In this document: one piece after another, positions 12,501 to 24,310 of the stretch | How positions within the stretch are numbered: position 1 is the first letter of the stretch | Layout: every line of letters starts with the position of its first letter | Assembly (NCBI GenBank): GCA_963971405.1 | Contig: OZ020489.1 | Coordinates: 45,214,510-45,278,509 of the forward strand | Reading direction: 5' to 3' | Length of the DNA stretch: 64,000 nucleotides | Origin: Psococerastis gibbosa | Lineage: Eukaryota; Arthropoda; Insecta; Psocodea; Psocidae | The notes under the pieces: generated by a model | What the model was told of the DNA's origin: nothing | Seen by the model: only the letters and a program-made list of their open reading frames with translations | Databases searched by the model: none | Program-made: the position numbers and the translations under genes

Positions 12501-15500
12501 AGCAGAAATTCTGTCAACTGTCAACTTGTTTTATTGGGCATCCTCATGGCAAATTTTTGGCAAGTAACTATTTTTTTAGTTTTTGTAACTCCAGCACCAA
12601 AAACCGATTCCATATTGCAATATAGATTGATAAAAAGCATAATAAATAGGTACCATGTTTTTTGTAGACATGAATTTTCCCAAGTTGTAAAAAAGTAAAT
12701 TTATAGGTCTTAGCTTTTTATATACGTTATTAACATGTTGATCCCAAGAAAGGTGGTTATCTATTAATAAGCCCAAGTATTTCGTACCCTTTACTATACT
12801 GATTAGAGGGCAAGAGCAAGAATATTTGTCTATAGTGCAGTTCATAGAAAGGTGACATTTAAATTCTCCGGAGCTGGAGATACTTGTGGCGCTCCTATAG
12901 TTGTAAGTATACTCTATAATATTAGTCTTACTCCAGTTCGGTATTTATTTATGTCAATGATCCATTTCATTGCAATTCTTAGAGCAGCCATTAAATTAAC
13001 CCGTACATATTGTAATTCTTTTGCCACACAGACTAGAGCACAGTCATCAGCAAAACTTAAAAAATAACAATTAGGCAATCTCAATTTACATAATTCATTG
13101 ATAAAAAGCAAGAAAAATAAGGGTGCCAGTCCAGAACCTTGTAAAATTCCATAATCAAAGGGCAGTTCGGTACTTATGAACGTATTATGAATTTTCGTTA
13201 CCTGACGACGATTGGACAGGTAAGATGTAATCCACATCAAAATATTACCTCATATTCCCGCTGCTTCAATTATATGTATTAGTATTGCTCTATTAATTAT
13301 ATCGAAGCATTTCCTGAGATCTACATGGGCAGCGACCACTTTATTACCATTGTCAAGTCCTGTAATTATTTGCGTGAGATAGCTAAAAATTGCTTTTTCA
13401 GTTCCGTACTTGACTCGGTAGGCGTACTGATTTGGTGATAGTATGTTAAAGCGAGTTAAATATTTCATAATCCTCCTCTGAATTACTAACTCAATTACTT
13501 TGCCAATAGTCGAATTTAGATAAAGAGGTCTGTAATTTTCAATTTTTTCTTTTGGACCATCTTTATGTAATGGAAGAACCGTACTCAATTTTAAAGCATC
13601 AGGAAAGACACCCTCATTTAGCGAAACACAACAGAGGTGATGTAGAGGCCTTATTAGTTCATCTTTACTGTATTTAATTAGCTCACTTGAAATTTTATCG
13701 AAACCAGAGGATTTTTTGGATTTCATATAATCAATAGCTACATCAACTTCCACTAGTTTCAGTGATGGGCAATACATAGAATAATCAACCGAATTTATGA
13801 AAGGAAAATGAGTAGTATGCATACCACTCTCAGCAATCAATTTAGGAGCAATATTAACAAAGTATTCATTAAACAAGTTAGCGGAATGCGTCCCATTCTG
13901 TGATACGTCAATGTCATTACCATCAGCATCTGTTAGTTTTATTGGCGTTTCTCGATCCTTTTTGCAATTCCCATTTATAATAGAATTTGTTAATTTCCAA
14001 TAATCCTTAGTATTATTAGCACCATTAAATTTGTTTCCATAATAATTAGTCTTAGCTATCTTTATTTCTCTTTTCAACTCCTGCACAAGGCGATATTTTT
14101 TGTTACCCTTTGTTTCTGAGAAAAGGATATTTATTTTTAATGACTTTATCAACGCGGGAAAAATTATATTATTTTGCTCTGTGTTGGTACGTCGACCTGT
14201 TGGGTCTTGTTCACGTAATGGCTGAAAGAAGAAGTCGGAATTCAGATATTTTTCTCACGCAAAGTTTTAATAATTTTAGTTGTGTGGTCGCTATATCCCT
14301 CCTCATTCCTTCCCACACCCACCCTACCGCACCGCTAATTAAATATACAGTCCACTCCGAACCGTACGTAAGTAAACCCACCGACACCCTTAATAATAAT
14401 AATAATAATAATACGTGTATTTAACCAAAAAAAACATTTCACATTCTTCTAATAACCGGTGCCTCAAAGCCAATACCGAAGTATGTTTGTTTCCGTTTCT
14501 TAACCGTCAGGAGCAACTCGGCTTGTGTATTCATTCGCCTCAGTTTTTGAATAGTGCAGCTCCTTCATATTTCTATGACCGCCTATAGCCATTGCTTTCG
14601 CATAGAAATGGACTTGTATTGAGGATACCCTGACATAACACAGCTTTATATCGTAGTTCTTTTTTTGTAAATGTTTGCCACCAGTGGAATTCCCTAGAAA
14701 AGGAAATCAGATCGCAGCCAATGATTTGTGGGTGTAAAAGCCAGTTACTAATAAAATTGCTAATAGCAGAAATCAGAACAAATGAATAAATGTCAGTTGT
14801 TTCTTTCCATGTTTTCACCTTTCGAATACGACTTATGTCTGTAGGTCTTTTTATAAATACGCTTAGAATAAGATTATATAAATACAGTATCAGGCGTTTA
14901 TTGTTATTATTATAATAAATTGAATATGCGGACGTGTATCCTGGTGTATTTTGTATTTTTGTAAATGTGATCGTTTTGGTTTCTCTTGACAACTGTGATT
15001 CACATTATATATATATATTATTTATTTATTTATTTATAATGAAGTAAAAGGCAAACCTATATCTCTGCAGGCAAGAATGGTCGGAGTAACCCAATGTCCC
15101 GTGGTTTCATATGGTTGCAGGATGAAGTGCGGGAAGTGCTGGACTCTGACTATGACCTTGCGGACCAAAACAACCGGCACAGCCTGCCGCACAAGAAGCG
15201 CATAGCAAGGCGTCTGCGGCAGCCCAAGAAACAGGTGGTGGTGCGAGCCAAGGCCCCCCGACGGCCCAACAACCCCACTGGCTGCACCCAGACCCCCAAC
15301 CTTATGTTTTCCTGCGAAATATGTTTCCTGTCGTTCAATGACCAACTCAAGTTCTTCGAACACCTCAAATCGCACTATGAGGTAAGTGAGGCGCAATGTT
15401 GTAGATAGTGAATTTAAAAAAAATACGCTGTGTCAAGACTACCCATTGAGTGCATAGGCAGAAGACCACTGCTATGTTTGATTATTGTGCCCATTGGTCT

Positions 15501-18500
15501 TTATCTTGTCTTGAACCTGGACTTTGCGGTTGATTGTCGAGTTGCCTACCAACCTTGTTGTTTATTCCAGCCGGAACATGCTACGAAGCCCGTGGCTGTA
15601 TACCAAACCAAACCGCTGTCCAGCCAGACCAGTAGCCCGTTGTCGGAGGCGCTCCGGCGAGAACCCAAGAGGTTGGTGGCCAAAGCGAGCGCGTGTGCCT
15701 TCACCCCGACCCGGACTGTCACGGTCGTGCCCCGGAACCCTTCGGCCCCCCCGGCCAAGATCAGTCCGCCCAAGGCTTCGCTGATCCCTGCGAGACCTCC
15801 CAGGGCCAAGCTCAATGTTCTTAATCTCCGCGACTTGATGGTGAATATCTCAAGGATTTTAATCAGGCTCTAGTTACCCGGGTATACTGTATATTGCATG
15901 TTAGCCATTGACACACATTGCTTCTTCCAGTGCGGCCAACTTGAACGCAGTGTACACTATACGGCTATGTTCACTAGCCTCAATAACCGTAGACATGTAG
16001 ATAGGTACCTGACTTATGGCTTAATAACACAATACAGTCTACGCCACAAGATCTGCAGTAGTCGTGAAGTCGTAGTAGTCTTAGCCGTGTTCAAGGATTA
16101 CTCTATAGAATCCGCCTTAGGATATTGTAAACACGGCGAAAGCTTTGAACTCACAACGTGGACAACCGCGGTTCACTCAATCAACGATTCTGCAATTGTG
16201 ATTGAGTGAAAGTGGGTGGCTCTCACCATGAGCCAAATGCATTCAAAATCAAGCTATTAAGAATGCCACCCAGCTCAGGCATGTCATCGATTCCCATTGT
16301 CAAGTCTGCAGAACTCATGTTCAAGCGTTTCTGTTATCAGCCCAGCCTGTTGAATTCATTTGTTTTTCATTCTCCTTTATTTCAATGTTTGCAACCCCAA
16401 AACTTGGTCGCATTTCCTTTGACATGCCCCCTTACGTTTGCCCGCTATTGGCAATACTTAGGTTATGGTCAGGTGCGATATATTCTATTTTATTATCGTT
16501 GTTTAAACTATATTTATCAACAGTATAAACATTAGAGGGCAGCTTCAGACCTACATACTTACATATACAGGTAGTTAGTTACAGAGGCTTTCACGGCCGG
16601 AGTCAGATGATTAAGTATTAGAATCCGGGCTGATAGGCCGTGGGGGATTTGAAGCACGTTTTCAAATCGACCACGGTCTATCAGCCCGAATTCTGCTCCG
16701 TCAGAGGTAGTTATTTCATAATGTGTGAAAAAGTCACAATGAAGCTGCTATGACTATACTGTTAACCATTATTGTTCACTCTCTTGGTCGCAGATGAAAG
16801 AGAAGCCGTCTATCACACAGGATGCGAACAAGATTGTGCAATTTTCGAGCCCCAACCTGCAAGACATCGGCACCACGGCGTCACCCTTGCTGGAGGGGAG
16901 CGTGGTGCAGGCGTTGTGGGAGTGCCAGCATTGCAAAAGGATATTCCGTCGCCAGAAGGTGTTCGAGAACCATATGGCCACCTCACACCAGAAGGTGGAG
17001 CCACTGGAGGAGTTTAGCGACCCCGAGGACATGAATATGATGGCGGGCATTAAGGTGTTTGTTGTCAGCGACGAGGAGAAAGAGACTGTCAGGTGGGTGG
17101 GTTATGGATAGGTGGAGTCTCCGTGGAGGAGTTCAAGAATATGAGCATGATGGCGGGCTTTGAGGGGTTTGTGAGAAAGAGACACTTAGATGAGCGATTA
17201 ATAGATAAGCAGTTACATGGGGCTAATAAGGAATATTGCATTTAACCGCAAACCTTATTTCCCCTCAGACGAGCGCTCCACATTCCCATTATAATTTGAG
17301 TTGTCTCGCTGGACTGTATCAATCAAGCATAGGGGCCTTGAATGGAATTGAATGCTCATTCTTGTGGTTCAAAGTTCAGTTCGCTATTATGTACCAAAAA
17401 TAACACAGCATCGTGGCACAAGGCACGGCCTTTCAATGATTCAGGTCTGAAAATTGGTAGAGGATCCTCTTCCATGACCATTACTCTATATGGGATGTTG
17501 TGGTCAGCAACATTCCTTCTACTGCGGCTGCCACTTAATGTTTAGCTAGTTACCAACCCTTAGGCCAAAGGAGACTGGAAGTTGCTTCCTTATATTTTGA
17601 GGCTCGAAACTTCCCATTCATAATGCAGTTCTCTAACAACTGACTCAACTGAAATGAAATGCAACCACGCTTCCAATGAAATGAATTTTAATGTTGCATA
17701 GAGGTGGCTACCATAAATAAGGAATTTTACGGTGACGAGGAACTAGCAGGGAACTTTTGCGTGACCACTGACGTGACGAAGGACGAAGGTCGAGACTCAT
17801 CATGGGGACGAAGAACTTGGAGGGGGTTAAACCGAATGACGCCCCTTGCGAGATTGAAATACATTTTAATGTTGCAGAGAGGTGGCTAGTATAGATAAGG
17901 AATGGTACGGGGACGAGGAACTAGCAGACGACTTTGGCGAGACCACAGACGTGATGAAGGTCGAGGCTGTCATGGAGACGGAGGAGGTGAAACCAGATGA
18001 CGTCACATGCGAGATGTGCAAACACAAGTTTGTCACGAAGCGTGAGCTGAACCAGCACATAGCCCAGGCCCACAACGTTATAGTCAATTCTATCACCAAG
18101 GTTGTTAGAAGGTACAGTGTGTTTATCTCGTTTTGCATAGTTGTAATACTATTTGTTTCATACAAAACCATGTATTTTAGATTTAAGTGATGCTCATGGG
18201 CTAGTAGCAGCTTTCCATTAGTCGCTGTGGCACGACAACCTGTCGAGGTCTACAAGGTGCCGGAAGCTGATGAAGGTAAGGTGCTACACCGCCAACTTTC
18301 TGAACAGGAAGGAATATTGACTAGAACACGCTACAAGGTATCAGGCTTCAACAAGAAACTAAATGACTCTTTGGAAGTATGTGTGATTGCATTGTTTTAA
18401 ACTCCGAAGCTGTCACCACAGGAGTAGGTACTAGGTGTCCTGACATTTAAACGCTTTACTAATTAGGCGCCATGCGTAATATTTATGAATTTAGGCTAGA

Positions 18501-21500
18501 TTAAGTGAAGTTGTTAGTTGAATATAGGGTTATTCTAGCAGGTCTTTCTTTCTCAGGAGACTCGAGTGGTAAATTATTAATTTTTAATGGAATTTGGAAC
18601 GTTGACTTTCCGATTTATGGTCTAGTTCAGCGCATTCGGTCGGCATTTCAGTCTGCTGGAAATCGGAGTTGTGCAAAGGAGGAATTCTGTCGCGTCACTT
18701 GTCCATTGAGAAATTCCAAGTGCAAGGCTCTGCTATTTAACCACTTTGCTAGACAGTGAGGATGGACCGGGACCACTTGTTGAACTGTCCCCAGCTCCAG
18801 ATTAACAGCACTGAATGCAGATACTGGGATGCTCATCGTCGGTTGACTGAATAGCCTAGGCTAGTAAGTATTTATTTATGCGGTGGCTTGTTATTTGTTT
18901 GCAGAGGAGGCGGTGGGGCCGCAAGGAAGGGGAGCCTCAAGTGCAAAGAGTGCGGCCGGCAGTTCCACCACCGCAACTCGCTGGTGTACCACGAGCGCAG
19001 CCACACCGGCAACAGGGCCTTCCAGTGTGAAGTCTGTGAGAAGGGATTCTTTGCCAGGAGTGCGCTTAAGGTGCGTTGCATGGTTTACCGTGTGCCGTGA
19101 ATTTTCTTTACAGGTTCATTGTGAAAACTATTTATTTTATATTATTTTTATTTAATTTAAAAAAGAGATTAATTTACTGGAGGCAAGTCAATGAATTAAT
19201 GAACGCATACGATTAACCTCTTCAGTCGCCTCTATGGGCAATACCTGCATTGAGTTACGACAGATCTCCGAACGCATGTTGTTTAAGAGACTCGTACAAC
19301 TTTTGAAGCAATTGGGCTTTTGTTCAGATTCAAAGGCGGACTGTGTTTATTTCAGGTGCATATGCGTCAGCATACGGGGGTAAAGCCTTTCAAATGCGAC
19401 TTCTGCAGCCGCGCGTTCCGCCAATGGGGCGATCTCAAGTACCACACCATTTCCATACACTCGGATGAGCGAAACTACCAATGCGAATTCTGCGGGAAGG
19501 ACTTTGCGAGGAAGTACTCGCTGACGGTGCACAGTCGGATACACACCGGTGAACGCAACTATAAGTGTGACTTCTGTGGAAAGAGTTTCCGGGCGGCGTC
19601 CTACTTACAAAACCACCGGCGTATCCACACAGGTAAGCCAACAGAAACCAGTGCCTGGTATTATTGACATTTTTATTTTTTTACGCCCCGAACTAAACTA
19701 TCAAGGACGCGGCCTAGTGGGGTTTGTTTTTGTATTTGAGAAAACATTTTTTAGTACTTTTTTTGGGGGGGTCTTGGGGTTTAAAAAAATTGCCACTGCA
19801 AAAACTTTTTGTGAACCTACATGCCGAATTTCAGAAAATTCTATCGAGTAGTTTGCCCAAATTGAGTTGCCGATTTCGTTAAAACCATGTTTTTCGGTCC
19901 TGGGACCTCAAAACCAGTAAATCCATTGAAATCTCGAAATCTCCCCTTATACTAACGCATAAATAGGAATGCAATGAACTATTCAACAGGCGGGGCTGCC
20001 ATCAGGATACATACGCAGTAAGTTCTGCGCACTTGACCTTGAGTCCCTCGCAATCTGAAAATTCTTATTGTTACCGTATTGGGCTTATGGCGAGAACCAC
20101 TCACTTAGACTAGGAGGCGGCTTCTTGCCTGTGCCCCGCCAGCCTGGTTGCAACTCTACAACCTGCGTCACATATCCTAGACATTTAGCCCATACCGCTA
20201 TCAGCCATACTTAACTTATCGTTAGGTGCCATCTATTCTATTTTAGTATCGTTAATACCATACTATAATTGATAATATTGTATTGTGGTATGGACTCCAA
20301 CCTTCACATGGGTTAGCTCATGTCCCAAATTTGAAAAATCAATTGTGGTCTCTGTAATGGTTTCACCCTAATCCGCCCCTGCCTGGACTGGGGTATTCAA
20401 TAGGTTTCTCACCCAACCCCAGTCCTCAGGCTCCTCAGTGTCCTTCAAATACGCGGCGGTGAGACATCTCTTTGTTGGATAATAGTGCCCTTTTACAATA
20501 CACACATACACATTACACCTTACACACTGTCAACTGTTGAGACGCCGCGGACCGAAGGTAGGTTCATCTCAATTATATTAAAATATACAGTCCACTCATA
20601 AACCAATCGAAGGCGTGTGGTACCGCCACAGTCTCTGATATACGGAACGGTTGAACTGTCCACTAGGCCAATGAAAAAATGATAATACTCCATTGGGCAA
20701 CATTAATATGGTATTTTATTGGCAGGAGAGAAGCCGCATGAGTGCGAAATTTGCGGGAAGCCGTTCCGCGTACGGTCCGACATGAAGCGACATCTACTGA
20801 CTCACAAGGACGGCAGTGCCAAAAAATATCTCCGTCCGAAAATTGAGCCCTCGGCTTCCAATTCCAACAGTGTCGATTCCAAATTTATGACTGAGGTAAG
20901 TATAAGTAAGAATTCAGTCCATTTCACACCGTATTAATAGTTATTAATACCTCTCTAGACACATTTTTGCGTCTTTTCTCTTCAGTGAACTAGTCTCATA
21001 TTGTGGTTTGGATGCAACGTTACCAGTGGGTTACCTCTGTCGGTTCTGCCTATGACAGCTTTTACTGAAATTAAGAGACAATTGTAGGGGAAAATAATTA
21101 TAAGTATAAACATCAAATATCAAGCTGATGATGATCAAAATGATCAGGACAAACAGAAAAAAAAATTCTGGGCATTTTGATGTACCTTTTTCTAACACAG
21201 CTCGACCACAATTATTGAATTTGATTAGTAACAAAAAAAAAGTACTCAGATTTGCCCGTAATAGGTTACTCTTACAAATATTACTGTGTTTATTTGTTTA
21301 TTAATGCCTTGTAATTGTCAATTTCAATACTAAATTGACTTTCGGTTATGATATTATCCACGTTCAACTGCTCAAGCATGCCCATTTCCAGTTGGAACTC
21401 ATAAAATCATTAAATATGTAACTTTTTTTTTATAAAAATTTGGTCCAATTAATGTAAAGTTACCTGACGGAGCAGCCCTTAACGTTATACTATGTTCCTC

Positions 21501-21700
21501 ACGTGCAGGTTACTGAAGGAGAGCCGGGTATGGACGATATACCGAAAGTGGAGGAGCTAGAAGTTAGCACCGTCGAGGGTATTCTTTCGGAGGAGACTGT
21601 GCGCGCCTCAGACCGTTTACAGGAGGAACTACAGTTCATACCGGGTGAGGGTCAGCGAGAACCCAACACTCTGTACTTCTGGCAAGTGTTCCCGACATAG
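9595..21700 (+). CDS. Nine-finger C2H2 zinc-finger protein, 11 exons
   Basis: Probable nuclear DNA-binding transcription factor of 881 residues. Exons: 9595-9971, 10781-10946, 11411-11644, 15121-15381, 15571-15840, 16794-17092, 17878-18111, 18905-19070, 19356-19632, 20726-20895, 21509-21700; every junction is GT/AG and keeps frame. The ATG is the first one after an in-frame TAA at 9571. Residues 1-320 are acidic or low-complexity, with no known domain. Nine C2H2 fingers begin near residues 324, 480, 580, 627, 655, 683, 712, 740 and 768. Fingers 1-3 stand alone, each in its own exon. Fingers 4-9 form an array with TGE/TG-R linkers (for example TGERNYKCDFCGKSF). The C-terminal exon is acidic and ends FWQVFPT. 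I do not recognise the orthologue. Intron 3 carries a LINE, and broken exon copies lie in introns 6 and downstream. Confidence 0.88.
11986..12255 (-). repeat. Retroelement 3' fragment in intron 3
   Basis: On the minus strand this has an (ATT)n run, a poly-T stretch, the GGCTTTGTGGCACCGGTTC block, and a reading frame with YNPRKDRRTEG. Copies sharing these blocks lie at about 14390-14480 and 40050-40140, and a related coding stretch lies at 62630-62830. It looks like the 3' end of a non-LTR family, whose members share a trinucleotide tail. Confidence 0.55.
12576..14152 (-). pseudogene. Decayed non-LTR retrotransposon, reverse transcriptase
   Basis: Three minus-strand frame segments (14152-13250, 13240-12914, 12845-12576) together span the middle and end of a LINE reverse transcriptase. 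Recognisable pieces are KSSGFDKISSELIKY, ENYRPLYLNSTIGKVIELVI, the SFADDCAL catalytic motif near 13048, and TKYLGLLIDNHLSWDQHV near the thumb. Two frameshifts and the absence of the endonuclease mark it as dead. The style is Jockey/CR1-like, but the clade is not resolved. It sits antisense in intron 3 of the zinc-finger gene. Confidence 0.85.
14390..14545 (-). repeat. Second copy of the (ATT)n-tailed retroelement end
   Basis: A (TAA)n run at 14391-14413 is followed by the same CGTGTATTTAACCAAAA block found at 40050 and, diverged, at 12178. It lies just past the 5' side of the decayed LINE and may be an independent insertion. Confidence 0.5.
14573..15000 (-). other. Minus-strand ORF of uncertain origin in intron 3
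   Basis: A 139-codon frame includes DLISFSREFHWWQTFTKK and YKAVLCQGILNTSPF. The pattern resembles the C-terminal tail of some LINE ORFs, but I cannot assign it. It lacks splice context for a host gene. An (AT)n and (ATTT)n microsatellite follows at 15005-15037. Confidence 0.3.
16615..16700. repeat. Near-perfect inverted repeat (large hairpin) in intron 5
   Basis: Arms GAATCCGGGCTGATAGGCCG... (from 16621) and its partner ending in ...TATCAGCCCGAATTC (to about 16693) are complementary over roughly 32 bases with about four mismatches, around a short GCACG loop. It lies in intron 5 of the zinc-finger gene and is probably the end of a mobile element. Confidence 0.7.
17111..17188 (+). pseudogene. 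Broken copy of the 3' part of zinc-finger exon 6
   Basis: GTGGAGTCTCCGTGGAGGAG, then AGCATGATGGCGGGC and GAGAAAGAGAC repeat the order of GTGGAGCCACTGGAGGAG, AATATGATGGCGGGC and GAGAAAGAGAC in the live exon (16996-17090), with internal deletions. It begins less than 20 bases after the live donor site and has no open frame of its own. Confidence 0.75.
17685..17866 (+). pseudogene. Decayed tandem copy of zinc-finger exon 7
   Basis: This stretch aligns with the live exon 7 at an offset of 178 bases. GAGGTGGCTACCATAAATAA matches GAGGTGGCTAGTATAGATAA, followed by shared GACGAGGAACTAGCAG and GTGAAACC-like blocks. The acceptor GTTGCAG has become GTTGCAT. The finger's C-x2-C is lost (CEM-C replaced by CEIE), and the next available AG shifts into a stop. 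The frame nevertheless stays open for about 60 codons, suggesting fairly recent loss. Confidence 0.85.
19190..19320 (-). repeat. SINE-like dispersed repeat, copy 1
   Basis: This is an inverted, degraded copy of a family seen at 22760-22935 (-), 23450-23660 (+), 30285-30455 (+) and 61925-62095 (+). Shared blocks are GCGAGTCTTTACACGCCATG, ATCGGAGACGT, TACAGAGGCGACT and GATACATTCATTAAA. Full copies begin GATGGCCAGGTGGTA, reminiscent of a tRNA-type box A with one mismatch. A tRNA-derived SINE is possible. Confidence 0.55.
19700..19975 (-). repeat. Inverted copy of the 190-600 repeat
   Basis: The minus strand reads TTTCGAGATTTCAATGGATT, GTCCCAGGACC and ATAGAATTTTCTGAAATTCG, matching the blocks of the repeat at the left edge. 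A shorter relative lies at about 51640-51715. It lies in intron 9 of the zinc-finger gene. Confidence 0.6.
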
Positions 21701-24310
21701 AAGCGCGCCACCTCCTCACGGAGGTCTGGAATTATAAAGACTGTGAGGCGTTGACTCTGTTGAGGTATCGCCGTTACTGTAGCTCACTCCGAGAGAGTGA
21801 ATTTGTTCCCAACATTGAAGCGCGTCACCTCCTCACGCGGAGGTGCAAAGAATTGCTAAATAGTGTATTGTATTATGGTGCTGTGCCTGTCTTACTTAGT
21901 CATTTGTAATAGTGTAGCCCCCTAGATAATTTGTTTTAGCATAATAGGTTACTTGACAATTTATGAAAATCTAATTTTAGTGCAATTTATTTATTTTGAC
22001 CCTTTACAAATTTTTTAACCTTATTTAGTGGGGGGTAATTTTTCGCGTCATTTTAAGATTGATGATTAAAAAGCGGGTTGTTGTGGGATTGGAATGTGGT
22101 CATTTGTGATGCCGCGGGGGCGGCCAGTTATTAGTTATTATTTTTTAATGACTTTTTATGGACCCAGGCCTACTTAGGTCCCTTGACTTCGGACATTATT
22201 TGTATTGTTTCCGTATGAATTTTTGGCCATTGGCACCCTGGCATACGTTCTCGATGTCAACCTACACCGGCTACAAGCGATAATGGACAAGCCGAGACAA
22301 GCTTACCATTGCCGTAATGAAACAGGCGAAAGCATGACTTAACCAAGTATAGATACGAGTCGGGGGGCGGCCAGTGACAACCTGTCTGTTGGCGTTTTGG
22401 CTCCTGTAATCCGAAGCTAATAAACACTCATAGGTATTTATTAAGATATAAAATTGTTCATGTAAATAGCATATTCTATTATTATTGTTAACCTTTAAGC
22501 TACCTTATCTAGCTTATTTTATATTTTGTTACAACTGTCAGGAACTTGTCAACAGCCAGATATAGTGACGGTTATCTCCCGAATTGCGTGTATCGAAATT
22601 GTTCATCTCCCTTCAGAAACACAGAGTGAATGTCGGTAGAGAGACGGCTCGAACGGCCGCAGACCTGGTTACTGGTTAAACTGGGTCATGGTGGTCCTAC
22701 CGTCTGCCGGCACTGCAATGAGTCCGAGAACACATTATTATTATTCATTTATTCTAATGGTTAATCGCGCACAAACACTATAATGAATGTATCCGATTAA
22801 CCTATTCAATCGCCTCACTAAGTAACCTTACAGGTACTTGTATTGAGTTACGACACGTCTCCGATCGCAAGGTGTGTAGAGACTCGCACAAGTGCAAGCA
22901 CGCTACCACCTGGCCACTGAAGTCGTGTGGTTGGCCACTGTCCACCCCTGTGGTGGGCGCGGTTGGACTGTTTTGGGGCTGCCTACATCGACCAGGTATT
23001 TAGCTGCTGTTTTTGAACAGTTGATCAATTGGCAATGGCCATAATATCAATGATTGGGGTACACTCCAATAATTATGCTGTTCAAAGAGTCCCAAGACCT
23101 ATGTCAGCTCAACTCTATAATAATAATAATACAACTGTCAAGTAACCTAGTCAGCTGTAAATAATGTGCCTAGTACGACTATTGTGAATATAAAAGCGAA
23201 TATTTTGAAACTATTATCTATTAACTTACTTACGACTTTATTAGGAAAAAACCCTTTGTCAGAGTAGATGATACTGAACGTAAATTTAAATTTTTGCCTT
23301 GAAAACTGCTTGCCTTATAAAAATAGTTAGGCTACTTGGTCGAACTTTCTTGGCTACAAAAGTTATAATAATTACCGTATAATTATTAAATATATAGATC
23401 TAAAACAAGCAATATTTTAATAATAATTACAATTTACATCGTCTTTGAACTTGTGCGAGTCTTTACACGCCATGCGATCGGAGATGTATCGTAACTTAGC
23501 ATGGGTACCAACCTACAGAAGTAGCTAGAGTCAATCGCATCTTGTTGAGTTGCAATCTATCGATTGGTTTGCAGTGAATGTTGTATTCTTGTTCGCCACT
23601 CCTGTGCGGTCAATCGCATGCATTCATTAAGTTGTATACGATTAACCTTGCTTCTATTTTTTTAAAAATTAGTTCGCTAAAGTCGTGTTTCGAGAATGCA
23701 ACTATAACACCAGGTCCCAGGAATGCTGGTAACTTCATGTTTGGTAAAAATTCTGTTTGACTGGAATTAGTCGGCTGAAATCAAGGGGATCGACAAGTTG
23801 GACACCTGCAGGAGTGCTTTGGTTAAAATTATGCGGAATAATAAATTGCACGGTTATTGTGGTACCACTAAATCAACTTTACTGTGATCGATGGATTATC
23901 GGCAATCATTTGCATTACATGCTACTATCAGCAACATTCCAAAAATGGTACTCTTGAGATTGCTGTTGTCAACGATATACATAAATTGGCTGTTGTGCGT
24001 TAAATTGTTTTTATGTTGTAAGACTGTTGCTAGGACGTTAATATATTTTATTTCTCAAATAAGGAAATGTAATATTATTTTTTAAAGCTGCCTGAAAATA
24101 TAATTCAGTATCCTACATGACGGAAGAACTATTTCCCGCGCATTTTTGGCATTCTAACAAGGCTGTGAGCAGTTGACTACTTCAACTAGCCGCCATTTTC
24201 CTGTTTATAATTTATATGTTTACATTACAGAAACAGGGGGCAAGTTGGATTTTGATTTCCAATGACTTTTCGCAGTTTTTCCTCAGCAATCTTTATTCTA
24301 ATTTTTGAAA
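21701..24310. other. Intergenic region between zinc-finger gene and SLC38A10
   Basis: It holds the 3' UTR of the zinc-finger gene with a partial duplication (21690-21716 repeated at 21809-21837), a copy of the 7375 repeat (about 22140-22300), and two SINE-like copies (22760-22935 minus, 23450-23660 plus). A short stretch near 22690-22730 reads CRHCNESEN, like a LINE C-terminal cysteine motif. AATAAA at 22419-22424 is a possible but repeat-embedded poly(A) signal. No gene was recognised. Confidence 0.5.

Noticed and set aside
17685-17866. Treating the zinc-finger exon copy as a working alternative exon
   Set aside because: The acceptor is mutated, the nearest AG shifts the frame into a stop, and the finger has lost a zinc ligand.
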